Source: Tamarix chinensis (taxonomy: Eukaryota > Streptophyta > Magnoliopsida > Caryophyllales > Tamaricaceae). From it: a DNA stretch of 64,000 nucleotides. Position 1 is the stretch's first letter. Each line of letters begins with the position of its first letter. The DNA is taken from NCBI GenBank assembly GCA_030549775.1, contig CM060172.1, positions 126,717,122 through 126,781,121 on the forward strand. Reading direction: 5' to 3'. The notes under the pieces were generated by a model. It did not search any database. It was given only the letters and a program-made list of their open reading frames with translations, and was not told where the DNA came from. Made by a program: the position numbers and the translations under genes. Positions 33,094 through 45,425 of this stretch are shown in pieces.

Positions 33094-35220
33094 ATGGACA
33101 TAGCTAATTCAGTCGAAGATAGCAAAGTTTCTTTCTCAACTCTGCTTGAGCTTGCCGCTGATAATGATGTCAGGGAGTTTAAGCAATATATAGAGAATAA
33201 TCCTAAAGCGATTGATGAAATTGGGCTGTGGTATGGTCGTCAGGTGGGCTCAAGAGTGATGGTTCTTGAATATAGAACGCCATTAATGGTTGCAGCTTCA
33301 CATGGCAATGTTGAGATGTTGAAATTGATACTTTCTCTATCCGAGGCGGATGTAAATCGTACTTGCGGCACAGATAAGAGCACAGCACTTCATTGTGCTG
33401 CTTCCGGTGGTTCCGTCAATGCTGCTGATGTGATCAAGCTGTTATTACTGGCTGGTGCCGATCCTAATATTGTTGATGCCAAAGGGTCTAGACCAGCTGA
33501 TGTCATTCACGTCTCGAGGATGTTTCCACGGCTGAAAACCGTCCTTGAAGATCTCCTAAATTGCGGCGGATCTGCCGGCCAAAAGAATATGCAGACCTCT
33601 ACTGATTGCTTGAAGGTTACTTCACTGTCCATCTCAACTACTTCGGATAGCAAAATCTTATCTTCATCTCTGGAGGCACCTTCTTCTCCAATGGGCGGCA
33701 AGTTTAATGAAACTAATGTTGTTTCGGGGACCGAGAAGAAGGAGTATCCGATTGATCCATCAATTCCTGATATCAAGAACAGTATCTATGGAAGTGATGA
33801 GTTTCGGATGTATTCATTCAAAGTCAAGCCCTGTTCGCGTGCTTACTCCCATGATTGGACCGAGTGCCCTTTCGTACATCCAGGAGAGAATGCCCGGAGA
33901 AGGGACCCTAGGAAATATCATTATAGCAGCGTGCCATGCCCTGAGTTTCGTAAGGGATCATGCAGGCGTGGCGATCTTTGCGAGTATGCTCATGGGGTCT
34001 TTGAGTGTTGGTTGCATCCGGCTCAGTACAGGACTAGATTGTGCAAGGACGGGACAAATTGTGCCCGTCGTGTTTGCTTCTTCGCACACACCTCTGAGGA
34101 ACTTCGTCCATTGTATCTGTCTACAGGTTCTGCTGTAGCTTCACCCCGTTCAGCTGCCTCTGCTGCAGCGGTCATGGATATGGCCGTTGCAATGAATCTG
34201 TATCCAGGATCTCCCTCTGCTGCTGCTGGAAATGGGATGTCTCCGTTTTCACCTATGTCTCCTTCAGGTATGTCTCACTCATCAGGGGCGTGGCAGCAGA
34301 ACATCCCGAACTTGCACCTTCCAGGTAGCAATATGCAGACTAGCCGTTTGAGATCATCTCTCAATGCAAGGGACATCTCAGTTGAGGAGCTGAGTATATT
34401 GCAGGATCTAGAATTAGAGCAACACCGGATCCTGAATGATATATCCAGCTACCCACACCCTCAGTTCAATTCACCCCGTGGTAACCTTTCTGCACGATCA
34501 AAAGGTCTCGCACCTTCAAACCTTGATGAGCTTTTATCTGCCGAGGCTTCATCTCCTCGGTATTCGGAACAGCTTGCTGCTGCATCCGTGTATTCTCCGT
34601 CGCATAAAACCGCTGTCTTGAATCATTTTCAACAGCAGCAGAGCATGTTATCCCCTATAAATACCAAAGTTTTCTCGCCCAGAGGTGTTGATCATCCACT
34701 TTTACAGACTCACTATGGGCCCTCGTCGCCTGGGGTGATGTCACCGCGAGGAATTGAGCCTCAATCTCCCCTCAGTGCTCGCTTATCTGCTCTTGTTCTG
34801 CGCGAGAAGCAGCAGCAGCAGCTCCGCAGTCTCAGCTCAAGTGATCTTGGGGCTAATCTTCCACGAGAGTTTGGACTAGATGGCCCTGGAGTGGTTGGTT
34901 CACCACCAGTGAGCGCGTGGTCCAAATGGGAAACGTCTGCTGATGGAAAACCAGACTGGTCTGTCAATGGTGATGAGTATGGTCGTTTGAAAAGGTCGTT
35001 CACGGCTGGGAATGGAAGTGATGAGCCTGATGTTTCGTGGGTTCAGTCATTAGTGAAGGATTCGCCATCGGAAAGTAAAGAAATTGAGGATATTCCAGTC
35101 TCTGGCGCCAATCTACCTGGAGAAGGTTCTAATTCGACATCGCAGGCTGATCCTGTCGACCATGCTGCTTTGGGAGCTTGGCTTGATCAGTTGCAGTTTG
35201 ATCAAATTGTTGCTTCTTAA
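33094..35220 (+). CDS. Ankyrin plus RR-TZF CCCH zinc-finger protein (708 aa), AtC3H30/AtC3H56-like
   Basis: Members of this plant-specific family bind RNA or DNA, shuttle between nucleus and cytoplasmic granules, and act in stress and growth responses (Arabidopsis OXS2/AtC3H30 is one). Seen here: two ankyrin-type repeats at about residues 59-131 ([12 protein letters not shown] and [12 protein letters not shown]); an RR domain C-x5-H-x4-C-x3-H with C247, H253, C258 and H262; then the tandem finger C-x7-C-x5-C-x3-H (C282, C290, C296, H300), 16 residues, and C-x5-C-x4-C-x3-H (C317, C323, C328, H332). All ligands are intact. The long C-terminal half is S/P/Q-rich with [18 protein letters not shown], a QQQQ run, [14 protein letters not shown] and a hydrophobic [10 protein letters not shown] end that could be an export signal. 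Length matches the family (about 700-720). Coding is in one exon. The start chosen is the first in-frame ATG (GAAAATGGAC, good context); the MCCGS-like N-terminus of relatives is absent. The only intact host gene here. Confidence 0.95.
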   Translation: MDIANSVEDSKVSFSTLLELAADNDVREFKQYIENNPKAIDEIGLWYGRQVGSRVMVLEYRTPLMVAASHGNVEMLKLILSLSEADVNRTCGTDKSTALHCAASGGSVNAADVIKLLLLAGADPNIVDAKGSRPADVIHVSRMFPRLKTVLEDLLNCGGSAGQKNMQTSTDCLKVTSLSISTTSDSKILSSSLEAPSSPMGGKFNETNVVSGTEKKEYPIDPSIPDIKNSIYGSDEFRMYSFKVKPCSRAYSHDWTECPFVHPGENARRRDPRKYHYSSVPCPEFRKGSCRRGDLCEYAHGVFECWLHPAQYRTRLCKDGTNCARRVCFFAHTSEELRPLYLSTGSAVASPRSAASAAAVMDMAVAMNLYPGSPSAAAGNGMSPFSPMSPSGMSHSSGAWQQNIPNLHLPGSNMQTSRLRSSLNARDISVEELSILQDLELEQHRILNDISSYPHPQFNSPRGNLSARSKGLAPSNLDELLSAEASSPRYSEQLAAASVYSPSHKTAVLNHFQQQQSMLSPINTKVFSPRGVDHPLLQTHYGPSSPGVMSPRGIEPQSPLSARLSALVLREKQQQQLRSLSSSDLGANLPREFGLDGPGVVGSPPVSAWSKWETSADGKPDWSVNGDEYGRLKRSFTAGNGSDEPDVSWVQSLVKDSPSESKEIEDIPVSGANLPGEGSNSTSQADPVDHAALGAWLDQLQFDQIVAS

Positions 35221-36060
35221 CGATTCTTTTTGAGGCTTCTGCTAAAAGAGAGTAAAAGCCGTAGAGATTTTTAATCCGAGTTTCCTAGACAGGGAGAAGT
35301 TGAAATCCGAAGGTCAAACAGTAAGCATAGGGAAGACGAGCCCAACAATTCTTATAAGAATTATTCTTTTGTAATATTTTAATTTTAATTATTCATGATT
35401 ATTACATTACAGAAGTTGGACAATATAAGAATATTGAGAAGCTGCAAATACCTTAGCAGCTTTGGCAAATTTTTTTCTTGTTTTTCAAACTTTCGAAGGT
35501 TGTCATTTCGCAATTATCTTTTGTATTTCGGATGCTTGTGGGTGTTCTCCGCAATGAATTACTACGCCCCAAGTTAGTTATCCCATTATCTATTGGTTTA
35601 TAATCTTCAAGCAATGGGCATAATTCTACTGATATTGAGGCAATTTTACTTCCGGTCTTAGTAATTTGTGAGGAAATGTAGGTTTTGAGAATTGGTCTAA
35701 TTCTCCTTCTCCTTTGGGTGTTTTATTTTTTCTTTTTCCCTCGGGATGCAGGTTGGTCCTGGCGTGAAATATTCCGGGGATTGAAAACGACATGGCCAAT
35801 GGAAGAATTTGGTTCTTCATGATGACGTGACGTGTAGCATAGTTCACGACCATCAATATAATGTGTAAACTTTCGTCCATTTGGATCGTCTTTCCAGCAC
35901 TTCATCTTTTTGATTTTTGGCCTTCTTCGGTGGCATTTGCATACCCATTTTGCCCTTCCATTTGTCCGTTCTTCTATCCTTTTCATATCAATTTACTGTC
36001 AAGCTTTGTTGATCATGAAAGCATGGGGGAGAAGGAATATATAAAATGATGAGGTGGAGA
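35221..36060 (+). other. 3' UTR and downstream flank of the CCCH gene
   Basis: Unique-looking DNA follows the stop. TTTGTAATATTTTAATTTTA at about 35368-35387 could serve as a far-upstream or near-upstream polyadenylation region. Minus-strand frames at 35626-35986 show no recognisable domain and I do not call them genes. Confidence 0.45.
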
Positions 36061-36523
36061 ATGGTGGTGGGTGTGGGTCAATTAACTGGAAGGTGCAAGG
36101 TTTGATTTCTTTTGGGATATTAGTGTACTTGTTTTATAATAGAGGATATTTTTTTTTTAAAATTTAAAACATATAAGTTATATTATAAAAAGTATATTTT
36201 TTTTGTTATTCATTCATTATTAAATTACTGAAAATATATTTAAATGAGAGTATATTAGTTATTTTATTTTTAAAAAATTATCACTTTATAAATATATCTC
36301 AATTAAAAGTGATCCATATTGTAATTTGTAAAACAGAGATTAAAATATGTCAACTGGGAGACTTTTTTTGGAAAAAAAAATCGATAAAAACTCCGTTGGT
36401 CTAATATTTTTTCATTGTACATCCCTCTTTGTTAAGTCAAACAAAAATATTTTTAGTATTCAACCGTAGTATTTTTATCCGTTTTTTAGCTATTCTGTCT
36501 TCTCGCTACTCCACACAGCTAAG

Positions 36524-36570
<47 letters not shown>

Positions 36571-38915
36571 GCATTACAATAGTTAAATTTAATAAAAAAC
36601 ATGTTAATAAAAATTATAGTTATAGTTCGTAAAGTTTATTTGTTTTCATCTGAATATAAAATGGAAGGGAGTGCTGTTGGTATTACATTATCAGATGACG
36701 GGGTCCTCGATAGGAAGGATCGGTTCAAGGCAAAGAAACGCACCACCTTCGATGCCATGCTTTTTCTCCCCACTTATCCCTCTTCCTGTTGGCTTCTTTT
36801 AGTTGAAGCGGGGGGGAGGTTCCCTCCTTTTTATTTCATCTGATGGTTGATCTCAGTATCTATATATATATGATTATAAGATAGTATATTATGCCGAGGT
36901 GGAGGAGCATCAGAACTGAGGGGTCGATTCCATTTCTTTTGTTTTTACTCTTATATGGATGTTTTGGGGATAAACATCAAACCCACAAAAGCATGATCCG
37001 GATGCGGTTTTGATGGCTGTAATTTCTTTTTCTTCTTCTTCTTCTTCTGCTTCTTTCGGTGTCGTGTATGGGTGAGTGTTAACTTTATGATTTTTTTTCT
37101 TTCTTTCTTTTATTTAGTAATAATGCGGCGCTTTAGCTAACCACAACCTTTATTATTATTAATATGAAAAATTACATGGTGACAGACAATGTGTAGCATT
37201 TGCCTATTTTTTTATTGTTTCCGTCGGTAGGTTCGATCCGATGCCGGTATATACGCCATCTGTTTTTAAAAGGAAAATTATTTTAGTTTAATTTTTTTTA
37301 AAAAAAATTAATGCTTATCCTTTTGCTGTATTTCTATTTATATTTTTTATGTATTAATTATCATATTCTTTATTAATAAATAATATATTTATTAAATTAA
37401 AAGTATATTTATTATCTTTTAAGATAACGTATAAATTACTAATTTTCTATTATTCTTAAAGTTCGAGCGAGCAATTATTTTATAGAAAAGAGTGTTTCTG
37501 ATCGTCCGTGAGCGTGCGTTTTGATGCCCTTCCCAATTGGCTTAACTAAAGGGGGAGAATTTTGATTAGATCCGAAATAAATAGGGGCACCAGCACCACT
37601 AAGAATTGATCACACACCTAATTCTGAAACAACTTTTTATCTTTTTTAACGCAGCGAGATTACGTGGGGGACGATCGACGTCGATCGGCACTTGAATGAA
37701 CAGTAGTCGCAGTAGTCGGCAGTATAAAATTACTAATCTGCCGTTTCGTCGCACTGTGACTAAGTGAATTAGTGTTCAATCTACGCAGAAAATTCATTAA
37801 TCACGACACATGGCGCCCCGGATTGGCGCGCTAGCTCTTGTCTTATCGCTTAATTAAAACAGTAGTAATCATCCCCGGGCATTTCTTCCGACTAAATCCA
37901 AAAACAAATATGCCTCATTTTCAGGCTGATTCTTGGGATGTCCCTCCTGATTCCCGGCTTCCAATGACCTGTGTGAATCCATATGCTGCCTTCGATTGCT
38001 GTACGCTCGGTCATCACTCGCCTGCAGAGTTTTTATTTGTTTATTTATTTTGTTAAATAAAAAGCGACATAAAAATCATTGCTTCATGTTTACAAGATAG
38101 GCCCGCTGCAATGATTTGTGAGAAAAAGAGCACGGGGGAGTTTCTGAGAATTCTGTCCATCGCCTGATGCCATGTTTTAGATCGAGGCGAAAGAAGGTCA
38201 ATGACAATAAACTAATTAATTTTTTATTTAAATATTATATTAATAATTTTATATAGGTGAATTGAGGTTAATATTTCACTTTTCTTTGTTTTAATTAATC
38301 TCGTTTTTATTCACTTCTAATTTTGGGAGTAATTGAGGTAAAAATAAAAGAATAAATAAAATTTTGACTTAATAGAATCAAAATATCCTTTAATAGGATT
38401 TATTTATTTAATACAATGGTATAAATATCATTTATTTTATTATTTTAATATTTATTCACCTCAATATAAATGAAAATTTTAAAATATTCATCCCGATTTA
38501 TTCAGGTTAGATTAATATTATTCAAACAACATTTTAAAATATTCACTCCCATTCACTTCCATTTCATTCATCTAAATAAATTTTTAATATTTACTTCTAC
38601 TTCGATTTATCCCAATCCAAACGGATCATAAGCGAGGAAAGGGGTTTTCTTATGATCTATTGAACTTAAACTACTTAAAATACCCTTCTCAGTCATTAAT
38701 AAATACAAAATAAACGGTCAAATTTTATTATTTTAAACAAAAGTTTCATGCTTTAATATAAATTTCTCCGCTTTAAAATTTTTTTATATATAAAAATAGT
38801 AGTACTCGTCATTAAAATTATAACATCCATTTTTTTTTGTTAAAAAAATAACGTCCCCACATTGAAACGTTATTTTACATTTCAGGCATTTGTGTGTGGG
38901 GCATCTATAACCTAG
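36061..38915. other. Gene-free flank, partly unique, with microsatellites
   Basis: An (AAT)n run lies at about 36523-36569 and a short (CTT)n at 37029-37050. The stretch 36640-38100 is of higher GC than its surroundings and may be unique regulatory DNA. The short frames at 36601-36843 and 37838-38056 have no domain support. From about 38200 the DNA is AT-rich again. Confidence 0.5.
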
Positions 38916-38987
38916 TTTTTGTTTTTGTTTTTGTCTTTGTTTTTGCTTTTGTTTATTTTTATTTTTATTTTTATTTTTATTTTTATT
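38916..38987. repeat. Hexanucleotide repeat (TTTTTG)n to (TTTTTA)n
   Basis: A run of GTTTTT-type hexamers changes to ATTTTT-type hexamers part-way through, giving a compound repeat. Confidence 0.85.
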
Positions 38988-39299
38988 CAAGGGAGACGAG
39001 GGAGCTAACTGAGTTGTATGAACAACGGACATCATAGGACTGATCTGCTTTGTAGGAGTACTTGCACGGACAGTGCATCTAACTACCAGTAGTCAGTAGA
39101 TGCTGACTAACAGAGATTCATAAATGCATCCTTGACTTGAATGACCCCATTCTTGTGGTCTCCCCACCTAATTATGATATCTTGTCCAAATAAATTTAAT
39201 AATTAATTCATTTTTTTTATAAAATAAATAATCATTTGATCACTAAAAAAATAAACAAATTAAATATTCTATTTGATAAATATAAATAATATCTTCTCC

Positions 39300-39306
<7 letters not shown>

Positions 39307-39343
<37 letters not shown>
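39307..39343. repeat. (TA)n microsatellite
   Basis: An uninterrupted TA run of about 18 units, followed by a shorter one near 39353. Confidence 0.9.
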
Positions 39344-39346
<3 letters not shown>

Positions 39347-39479
39347 TCATAATATATATATAAGACTTATATTAAAGTATTATAAATTTTTTAGGGTTTT
39401 GTTATTTGGAAAAATAATTTTTACTCGATAGAATACAAAGTCCGAAATTAACCTCTTCAGTACCAGTTATTTTTATCGA

Positions 39480-40090
39480 TCATACCGTATAACATCGGTA
39501 ATATCTGCCCCAATTATTAACATACCATCGGCAAGTTGTGCCGAAGCTTGCAGTGCAATCGGCAAAATCTGCTGCAGCATGCCATTACCATTGGCAATAT
39601 CTGTCGAATGATTGTCTTACTATCAGCCCAACCATCCCCCGCCAAAAGAGAGGAAATTACGAACAAGATTAATTATCATCCGTACAAAAGAAATTCAAAT
39701 TGTATAACAACAAAGGAAAAAAGAATGTGCCTTGATGATTACCCACGATCAAGGACTTGCTCACTCAACGCTTTTTGACCGAACCAGACCACTGTTCCAC
39801 TTGGTATATCAGCACCGGCCATTTTATAATTAACAAATTATAATTAATAAATATTATTAAAAATATAATTAATACAACTATAATTAAACAACTCTAAATG
39901 TAAGGCGGACGAAGCCGAAGCATTTTATCGATGGAATTTGCCGAAGCCCAAGCTCCTTCACCGGCAGAAATTACCGAAAACTATTCGCCCCCATCGGCAA
40001 CAATTGCCGAAGCCCACTAATCCCCATCGTCAATAATTGTTCGAAGTCCATTCTCCCACTGACAACAATTGCTGAAGCCCCAAGTGAGCT
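39480..40090. repeat. Cluster of ATCGGCAA/TTGCCGA motifs
   Basis: At least eight imperfect copies of a palindromic phrase are present: CATCGGCAAGTTGTGCCGAAG (39527-39547), AATCGGCAAAATCTG, CATTGGCAATATCTGTCGAA (about 39589), GGAATTTGCCGAAGCCC (about 39934), CGGCAGAAATTACCGAA (about 39961), CATCGGCAACAATTGCCGAA (about 39992-40011), CATCGTCAATAATTGTTCGA (about 40026) and GACAACAATTGCTGAAGCCC (about 40061). Dense, both-orientation motifs of this kind occur in the subterminal regions of CACTA and other DNA transposons, where the transposase binds. I could not locate terminal inverted repeats, so the element type is open. Confidence 0.5.
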
Positions 40091-40639
40091 TTTTTCTTTA
40101 ATCTAGAGTTATAAAAATAAATTTTCATGAGCAAAATTTCATAAAATTTATGATATAACTTTTATTTAAAATTAAAAAAATTTCATAATCTATATCTACA
40201 ATATAAATTATATGTACATAAATTTAAATTCACATATTTATAATTAAATAAAAAAATTTAATAAATAATTTTAATTAAACTTATAAATTTATAATTTAAA
40301 GTGAGTATATTATAGTAGAGAAAAAATTATTAACCAAAAAATATTAATTACTTGAGGTGGTGAGACTAAGGGCTGTTAGTTGAAATGTAGAGAAAAGAGA
40401 GAAGGGACAGAAAATAAAATTGTCGGCCGAAGAGTTGGGGCGGAGAGGATAGTATATGAAAAAAAATTTGTTTTCTATATAGTAAAAAAACGGTTTCCAA
40501 ATAACAGCTACAATTTTTTATTTGATCTTTCTTATTTTTGGCATGGATGAAATTTTTGAATATCTAACGGGTTATTTATATTACGATATGTTATTTCAAA
40601 TGTCCAAAGTGTTAGGTATCTAAAGCTCTTTGTTGGGAA

Positions 40640-41340
40640 AATTTTCGATGAACCTAAGAACCTTTGTACATAAGAATTACCAAACTTGAATCCATATTAC
40701 TATCATTGCAAGTGGCCACAAAAAAAACACTCAAATTTGTGTTTTAATTCTTACTAAGCTTATCAAGAACATTCATCTTGATTAATCCACTAAATTAAGG
40801 AATTCTCATTCCTAATTGAAATTTCCCATATCAAACCTCTAGATTGAGAATCTCAATAATCTACTCTCAATTCTTGCTCCTTACACCCTCATTGTGTGAA
40901 TCTTATACATTATAACAACTCTATACAATAGAAACCTTTATTTAGACTAATAAGATCTTAGAACAAATAAAAAATTAAAGATACAGACGTATAACCCCCT
41001 AAAAAAGCCACAAAAAAACAAGTTGAAAATATATTATCAGAAAAATTAGGATCATCTACACACGCCTGTCAGCCATTGCAACCACCCCATGTTGACTATT
41101 GAGCTTCGACTTTCCATATTCGTTCTGCCTTCTCTCTTAGTCACCACAAGCATGTTCTTGGACTCTCCCCATTCGAGTTGACCTCCGAATAACCTTCTCA
41201 TCTTTGTCATCTTCTCTTTTAAGTCCTTTCTAGTATCCGACACATGGACTTGAATTTCAATAATCATCCCCTTCAAGCCACATATGCTCGCATCCATCAT
41301 CAAGTTGCATAATTATGGCAACGTTCTCCTACTAGTGATT
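40640..41340. repeat. Dispersed repeat, copy a (partner at 53105-53815)
   Basis: Phrases such as AATCCACTAAATTAAGGAAT, CTCAATTCTTGCTCCTTACA and CCTCATTGTGTGAATCTTAT recur in diverged form and in the same order and orientation at 53230-53420. Similarity continues through a part mentioning CACAACCAT...TTGAGC and GTCCTTTC. The pattern suggests an LTR plus adjoining leader of a copia-like element read on the minus strand, given the pol fragment next to it. Confidence 0.6.
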
Positions 41341-41546
41341 CTTGCCTCCCCTTAAGCCAAAGTCCTTACAACTTTGTTCCTCGCAAACTTGAAGACATTC
41401 CATTTAGTTTTTGAACCAACCAAGATCACATTCCTTTCTTCTGTGACACTCTTCCAGTTAAATTCCATCCAAATAACATAACCCAAACCATCCAATCGTC
41501 TTAAGGAAATTAGATTCTGACTAACCTTTAGAATGAATCTCACCTC
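41340..41546 (-). pseudogene. Ty1/copia pol fragment (GAG-pre-integrase region)
   Basis: The minus strand encodes RFILKVSQNLISLRRLDGLG, followed by YVI. This matches the copia GAG-pre-integrase signature ('V.LVP.L..NLISLG.LD..GY'). The following FNWKSVTEERNVILVG also fits ('LKV.KG..VV..G'). Only about 65 residues remain. Family A copy 2 is inserted right beside it at 41553. Confidence 0.6.
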
Positions 41547-41929
41547 TGCTAATAAAATACTGCAAAACCCTAATTTAAGATATTATGTTAAAATAGGAAT
41601 TTATTAAGGAAATTAAATAAATAAATTATTTTATTAAAATAAGAGGAAGTATTCTTACCAAAAAAATAATAATAAGAGGAAGTATTTAAGGCAAAATCAA
41701 GAGGAAAATAATAAATAATTTAATTAGAAAAAATTAGGGTGTTTTGCTAATTAAAACAGAATTAAGGAAAAAATATTCAAAATATCCTAAATTAATATAA
41801 AATAGAAATTTATTTATTATTTTATTAAAATATTATTATTTTAAATATTTAAAAATACCAAAATATTCAAAGTATCCCAACCAACCCATTTCTCATTTTT
41901 CCTTTTTTCCTTTTTTCCCCTTAGTTTTC

Positions 41930-43030
41930 CTTTTTCCTTCCTTTCTCTCATTTCTCCTCTTCTTTTTTTTTCCTCTTTTTCCTCGGTTTAGGCCAGCCCT
42001 CGCGGCCCAAAACCCTCCTCTCCTTTCCTACCATACGGCCCAAGCCCGCATCCCCCCTTTTTTTTCCGTGGATCGCTCGCCCGCCGGTTCTCTTTCTTTT
42101 TCTTTCCCCTGGACTGACTGACCCTGCTTCTTCCCCGCTCCTTCCTCGCGCAGGCCTGTAGCCTTGCAACACCCCGTACACCGGAAACCACCACCGCACA
42201 CCAGTTTGCCACCTCCCCTCTCTCCCTCGTCGTTTTCCTTTGCCTTTTCAACCCAACCATCCCTCCTCTCTCCTCACGCGTGCCCTTCCCCCTTTCCTTT
42301 TCTTCTTCCCCGACCAAACACACCCCCTGCCATGGCAGACCTGCATTGGCCTGCCACCACCGGCCGATGTTCCTGCCTCACCTGCCCCCTCTTATCTTCT
42401 TTCCCCTATGTCGTTTCCCCCCCTCAATGGCCTATAAATACCCCATAACCACCCGTCATTTAGCCTTCTTTTTCCCTGCTTAGAAAATTGCTCCTTTGCG
42501 CCACCGCCCGTTCAGACGACCATATTGCTGCCGTCGCCCAGTGCCACCGCCCGAACCACCTACCAAACCACTCCCTGCACCACCCTCCATCAAACCACAC
42601 CACTCACCACCCTCAATTCTTCTTACACGAGCTACCTTGGTCATGCAAAGTTGGGCCCTCGATTAACCAACTCTCATCCACCGTCGTCCTTCGCGCTGAC
42701 GTCCACCACCGTTTCCACCGCAACCACCACTCCCCTACCCCCCAAAATAACCAACAGGTCCTCCCCCACCTCTCCCTACCTTCCTTTCCCCAAGCTTCCC
42801 TCTCCTTCTCCCTTCCTCTCCCTCCACCACCTTCGATCACCATAACAACCACCACTTGCATCACCCCTTTGGTTGCACCACCACCACCATTCCAACCCTC
42901 TCAACCTAGAGCACCCACCACCACCTCAAACACCCTCTCATTCCCCCTCTCCTAGCCTAGAAAACCACCTCTCCACCTTCTCTTCTCCCTCCATAGCCGT
43001 TGCCGGTGCTGCCTAGTCACCACCATCCTC
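41930..43030 (-). other. C-rich zone of family A copy 2
   Basis: Complement of the G-rich zones in copies 1 and 3, with CCACCACC, CCTTTCC and TTTTCC runs. Overlapping P/S/H-rich frames (42164-42955) are composition artefacts: they are open in several frames at once and do not match frames in the other copies. Confidence 0.7.
42433..42440 (-). promoter_or_regulatory. Putative LTR TATA box (copy 2)
   Basis: TATTTATA on the minus strand, 880 bp from the LTR end, in the same module as the TATA boxes of copies 1 and 3. Confidence 0.5.
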
Positions 43031-43039
43031 AGGTAGTAC

Positions 43040-43224
43040 CCTAACCCCCACAACCCTTAATTATTATTAATGTAATTGTTATCAATTTTATTAGTATTAA
43101 TATCATTATTCTAAATATTATTAGTATTATCATCATCATCATCATTATTATTATTATGTTATCATTAATAATAATAATAATAATAATAATTGCGGCATAT
43201 TATTACTATTATTATTATTAACAT

Positions 43225-43256
<32 letters not shown>

Positions 43257-43306
43257 TAATAATAATAATAATTGCGGCATATTATTACTATTATTATTAT
43301 TAACAT

Positions 43307-43350
<44 letters not shown>

Positions 43351-43800
43351 TAATTATTATTAACCTTGACCTTATCATTATGATTATTAGGACCTTTATG
43401 ATTATCACTCTTAAGATTAGAACTATTATTAATATTATTATTATTATTACTTGATCATTATTGTTAATATGAACTATATCACTAATATCACTATCACTAC
43501 TAGCATTATTATTATTAGTATCATTATTGTCACTACTTTAATATTTTTAATATCATTATTATTATTACTAAGAATTGGGTTGTTATTAGTATTATCACTA
43601 CAACTACTACTACAACAACTACTACTATTAGTAATATTAAAGCTATTCTCTTTAATAATATAAATATTGCTATCATACTTTAACACAAACCAATATACCT
43701 CCTAAGACCTATTTTGACTAGCAATATAATGATTAGCTACCTTAGGAATAATAACTCTACTTTTACTTATAAAATAACTATTATTATTATTAACCCTAAT
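43040..43800. repeat. Trinucleotide-repeat zone of family A copy 2, with an 82-bp tandem duplication
   Basis: Interrupted (ATT)n, (ACT)n and (ATA)n runs fill the zone. A phrase TAATTGCGGCATATTATTAC occurs at 43188 and again 82 bp later, with identical flanks, showing a recent tandem duplication. Frames here on both strands are I/T/S/N-rich artefacts. Confidence 0.88.
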
Positions 43801-45111
43801 ATTAGGCTATGACAAGGGTAAGGTAGGAAATGATGGTAATTTTGGCAAGAGGGAAGCTAACCTTTAGTATTTTCCTCTTATAGGTGAATCAAGTCAAAAC
43901 CCTAAGGAGGCGTAGGAGTATGCTCCAAGACCGACGTCGTATTAGGTAAGGATGTAGCTAAGACCAACTATGTGTGTGTTATGTGCCTTGTGTGCGAGGA
44001 GCTAGGTTATGTTTGTGTACTTTATGATTATTCTGACTGCTTACTTGTAGCGCAGCTTGGAGTTGAGGTATGCTTATGTGACTTTCTTATGGCATGTGTA
44101 TAATGATATATATTTTGTGCTTGTAGTGTTATATGATGTGAACCTATTGGACATGCATGCGAGGATGTTTAATAATATGATTTGGGGTGAAAGGATGAAA
44201 AGGAAAAAAGAGAAAGCGAGTTGACTAAAGGGATATGAGATTGACCTAATTATCTCATGATCCATGAGGGGACAAATAAAAGGAAAATATGGACACAATG
44301 AAAGAGTGGAGTGAATCTTGCATGAGAAATTCTAGGGTTTGCATGGGATGGATGGAGTCTGCATGAGGATGATCCTTACATGGAAAAAAATTTCTTGGGT
44401 GTAATTAAGGTAAGGGAAGAGTTGTTGGGGGTGATTAGAGTCCTTAGGTGAAAAATAGTATGTAAGTTGGTATAAGGGTGCATAGGAGACCTAACTAGGG
44501 TTTGGAAGGAAAAACCTAATTGGAGGGGGTTTTGAAAGTAAAAATAATTTAGGGTGAGTGGAATATGGGATAAGAGTGGAAGAATATCATATGTAGGGTG
44601 AGTATGGGTGTCATGGGAAAGAAAGGATGGTAGGTGAGTAATGGAGATGCGATATACTGGGAAAGAAAAATGCTAGGGTTTAGGGTGTCCAACTAGGGTT
44701 TTATGGTCACATGTGTAATTGGAGAGTAAAGTGCAATGATTGGGGTTGAATCTAAGTGAGATGTTGTGTTGGGCGGTAAGGAGCTTTGGTTGTGTGAGAC
44801 AGAGAAATGATGGGCCACATAGGTACAATTAGGGTTTTAGGGGAAAACCTTAGAGGATGATAGTAAGTGGACTTAGATGGCATAAGGTAGTGGGCTTTGA
44901 CCCACACACTTAGGAGTTGGGTATTTATGATGAGTAAGTAGAAGAGGGAAAAGATGTCGGGGTGTGTTAGGAGGTGAAGAAGTCCCATGATATGGGATAA
45001 GCCCTCTTGGAAGAATCATAGTAGAGGGATTGTGACATGCATGTCTAGGGTGAAAGTACATTGAATAAGACATGAATAAGATACTAACCATTTAAAGAGG
45101 AAGATTGTTGA

Positions 45112-45425
45112 GCTAGGCCTAGACTGGTCCACCGGCGAATAATAGTGGCCAGGAGCATTCTGCCCTTCATGTTTTCGGTCCACTAGCTATAATAGTGGGG
45201 GATTCTGTGCTAAAAAAACCGAACATAATGATGATAAGACATGGGAAAGACACTAAGTAATTACAGTGAAACACCATGAGACTCGGGGCCAGACCGGTTC
45301 ACCGACGAATAATAGTGGCCAGGAGCACTTTATCTTAGAGACCAATCCACCGACAATAATAGTGGTTAGGAGCATTGGCTATAAGTTTTTGGTCCACTAG
45401 CTACAATAGTAGGGTTCCCGCACTC
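45112..45425 (-). repeat. Minisatellite blocks of family A copy 2
   Basis: Units of GGTCCACCGGCGAATAATAG followed by TGGCCAGGAGCA are the complement of the CCACTATTATT-GCCGGTGG unit of copies 1, 3 and 4. They are again in two blocks (about 45116-45205 and 45285-45420). Confidence 0.85.

Noticed and set aside
33203..34138. Other frames overlapping the CCCH gene
   Set aside because: Shadows of the real coding frame without domain support.
36601..38056. Small frames in a higher-GC flank
   Set aside because: No domains, splice pattern or homology that I can recognise; left as unannotated flank.
42164..42955. Proline/serine/histidine-rich frames, up to 155 codons
   Set aside because: C-rich zone of an inverted solo LTR; open in multiple overlapping frames and not matched in other copies.
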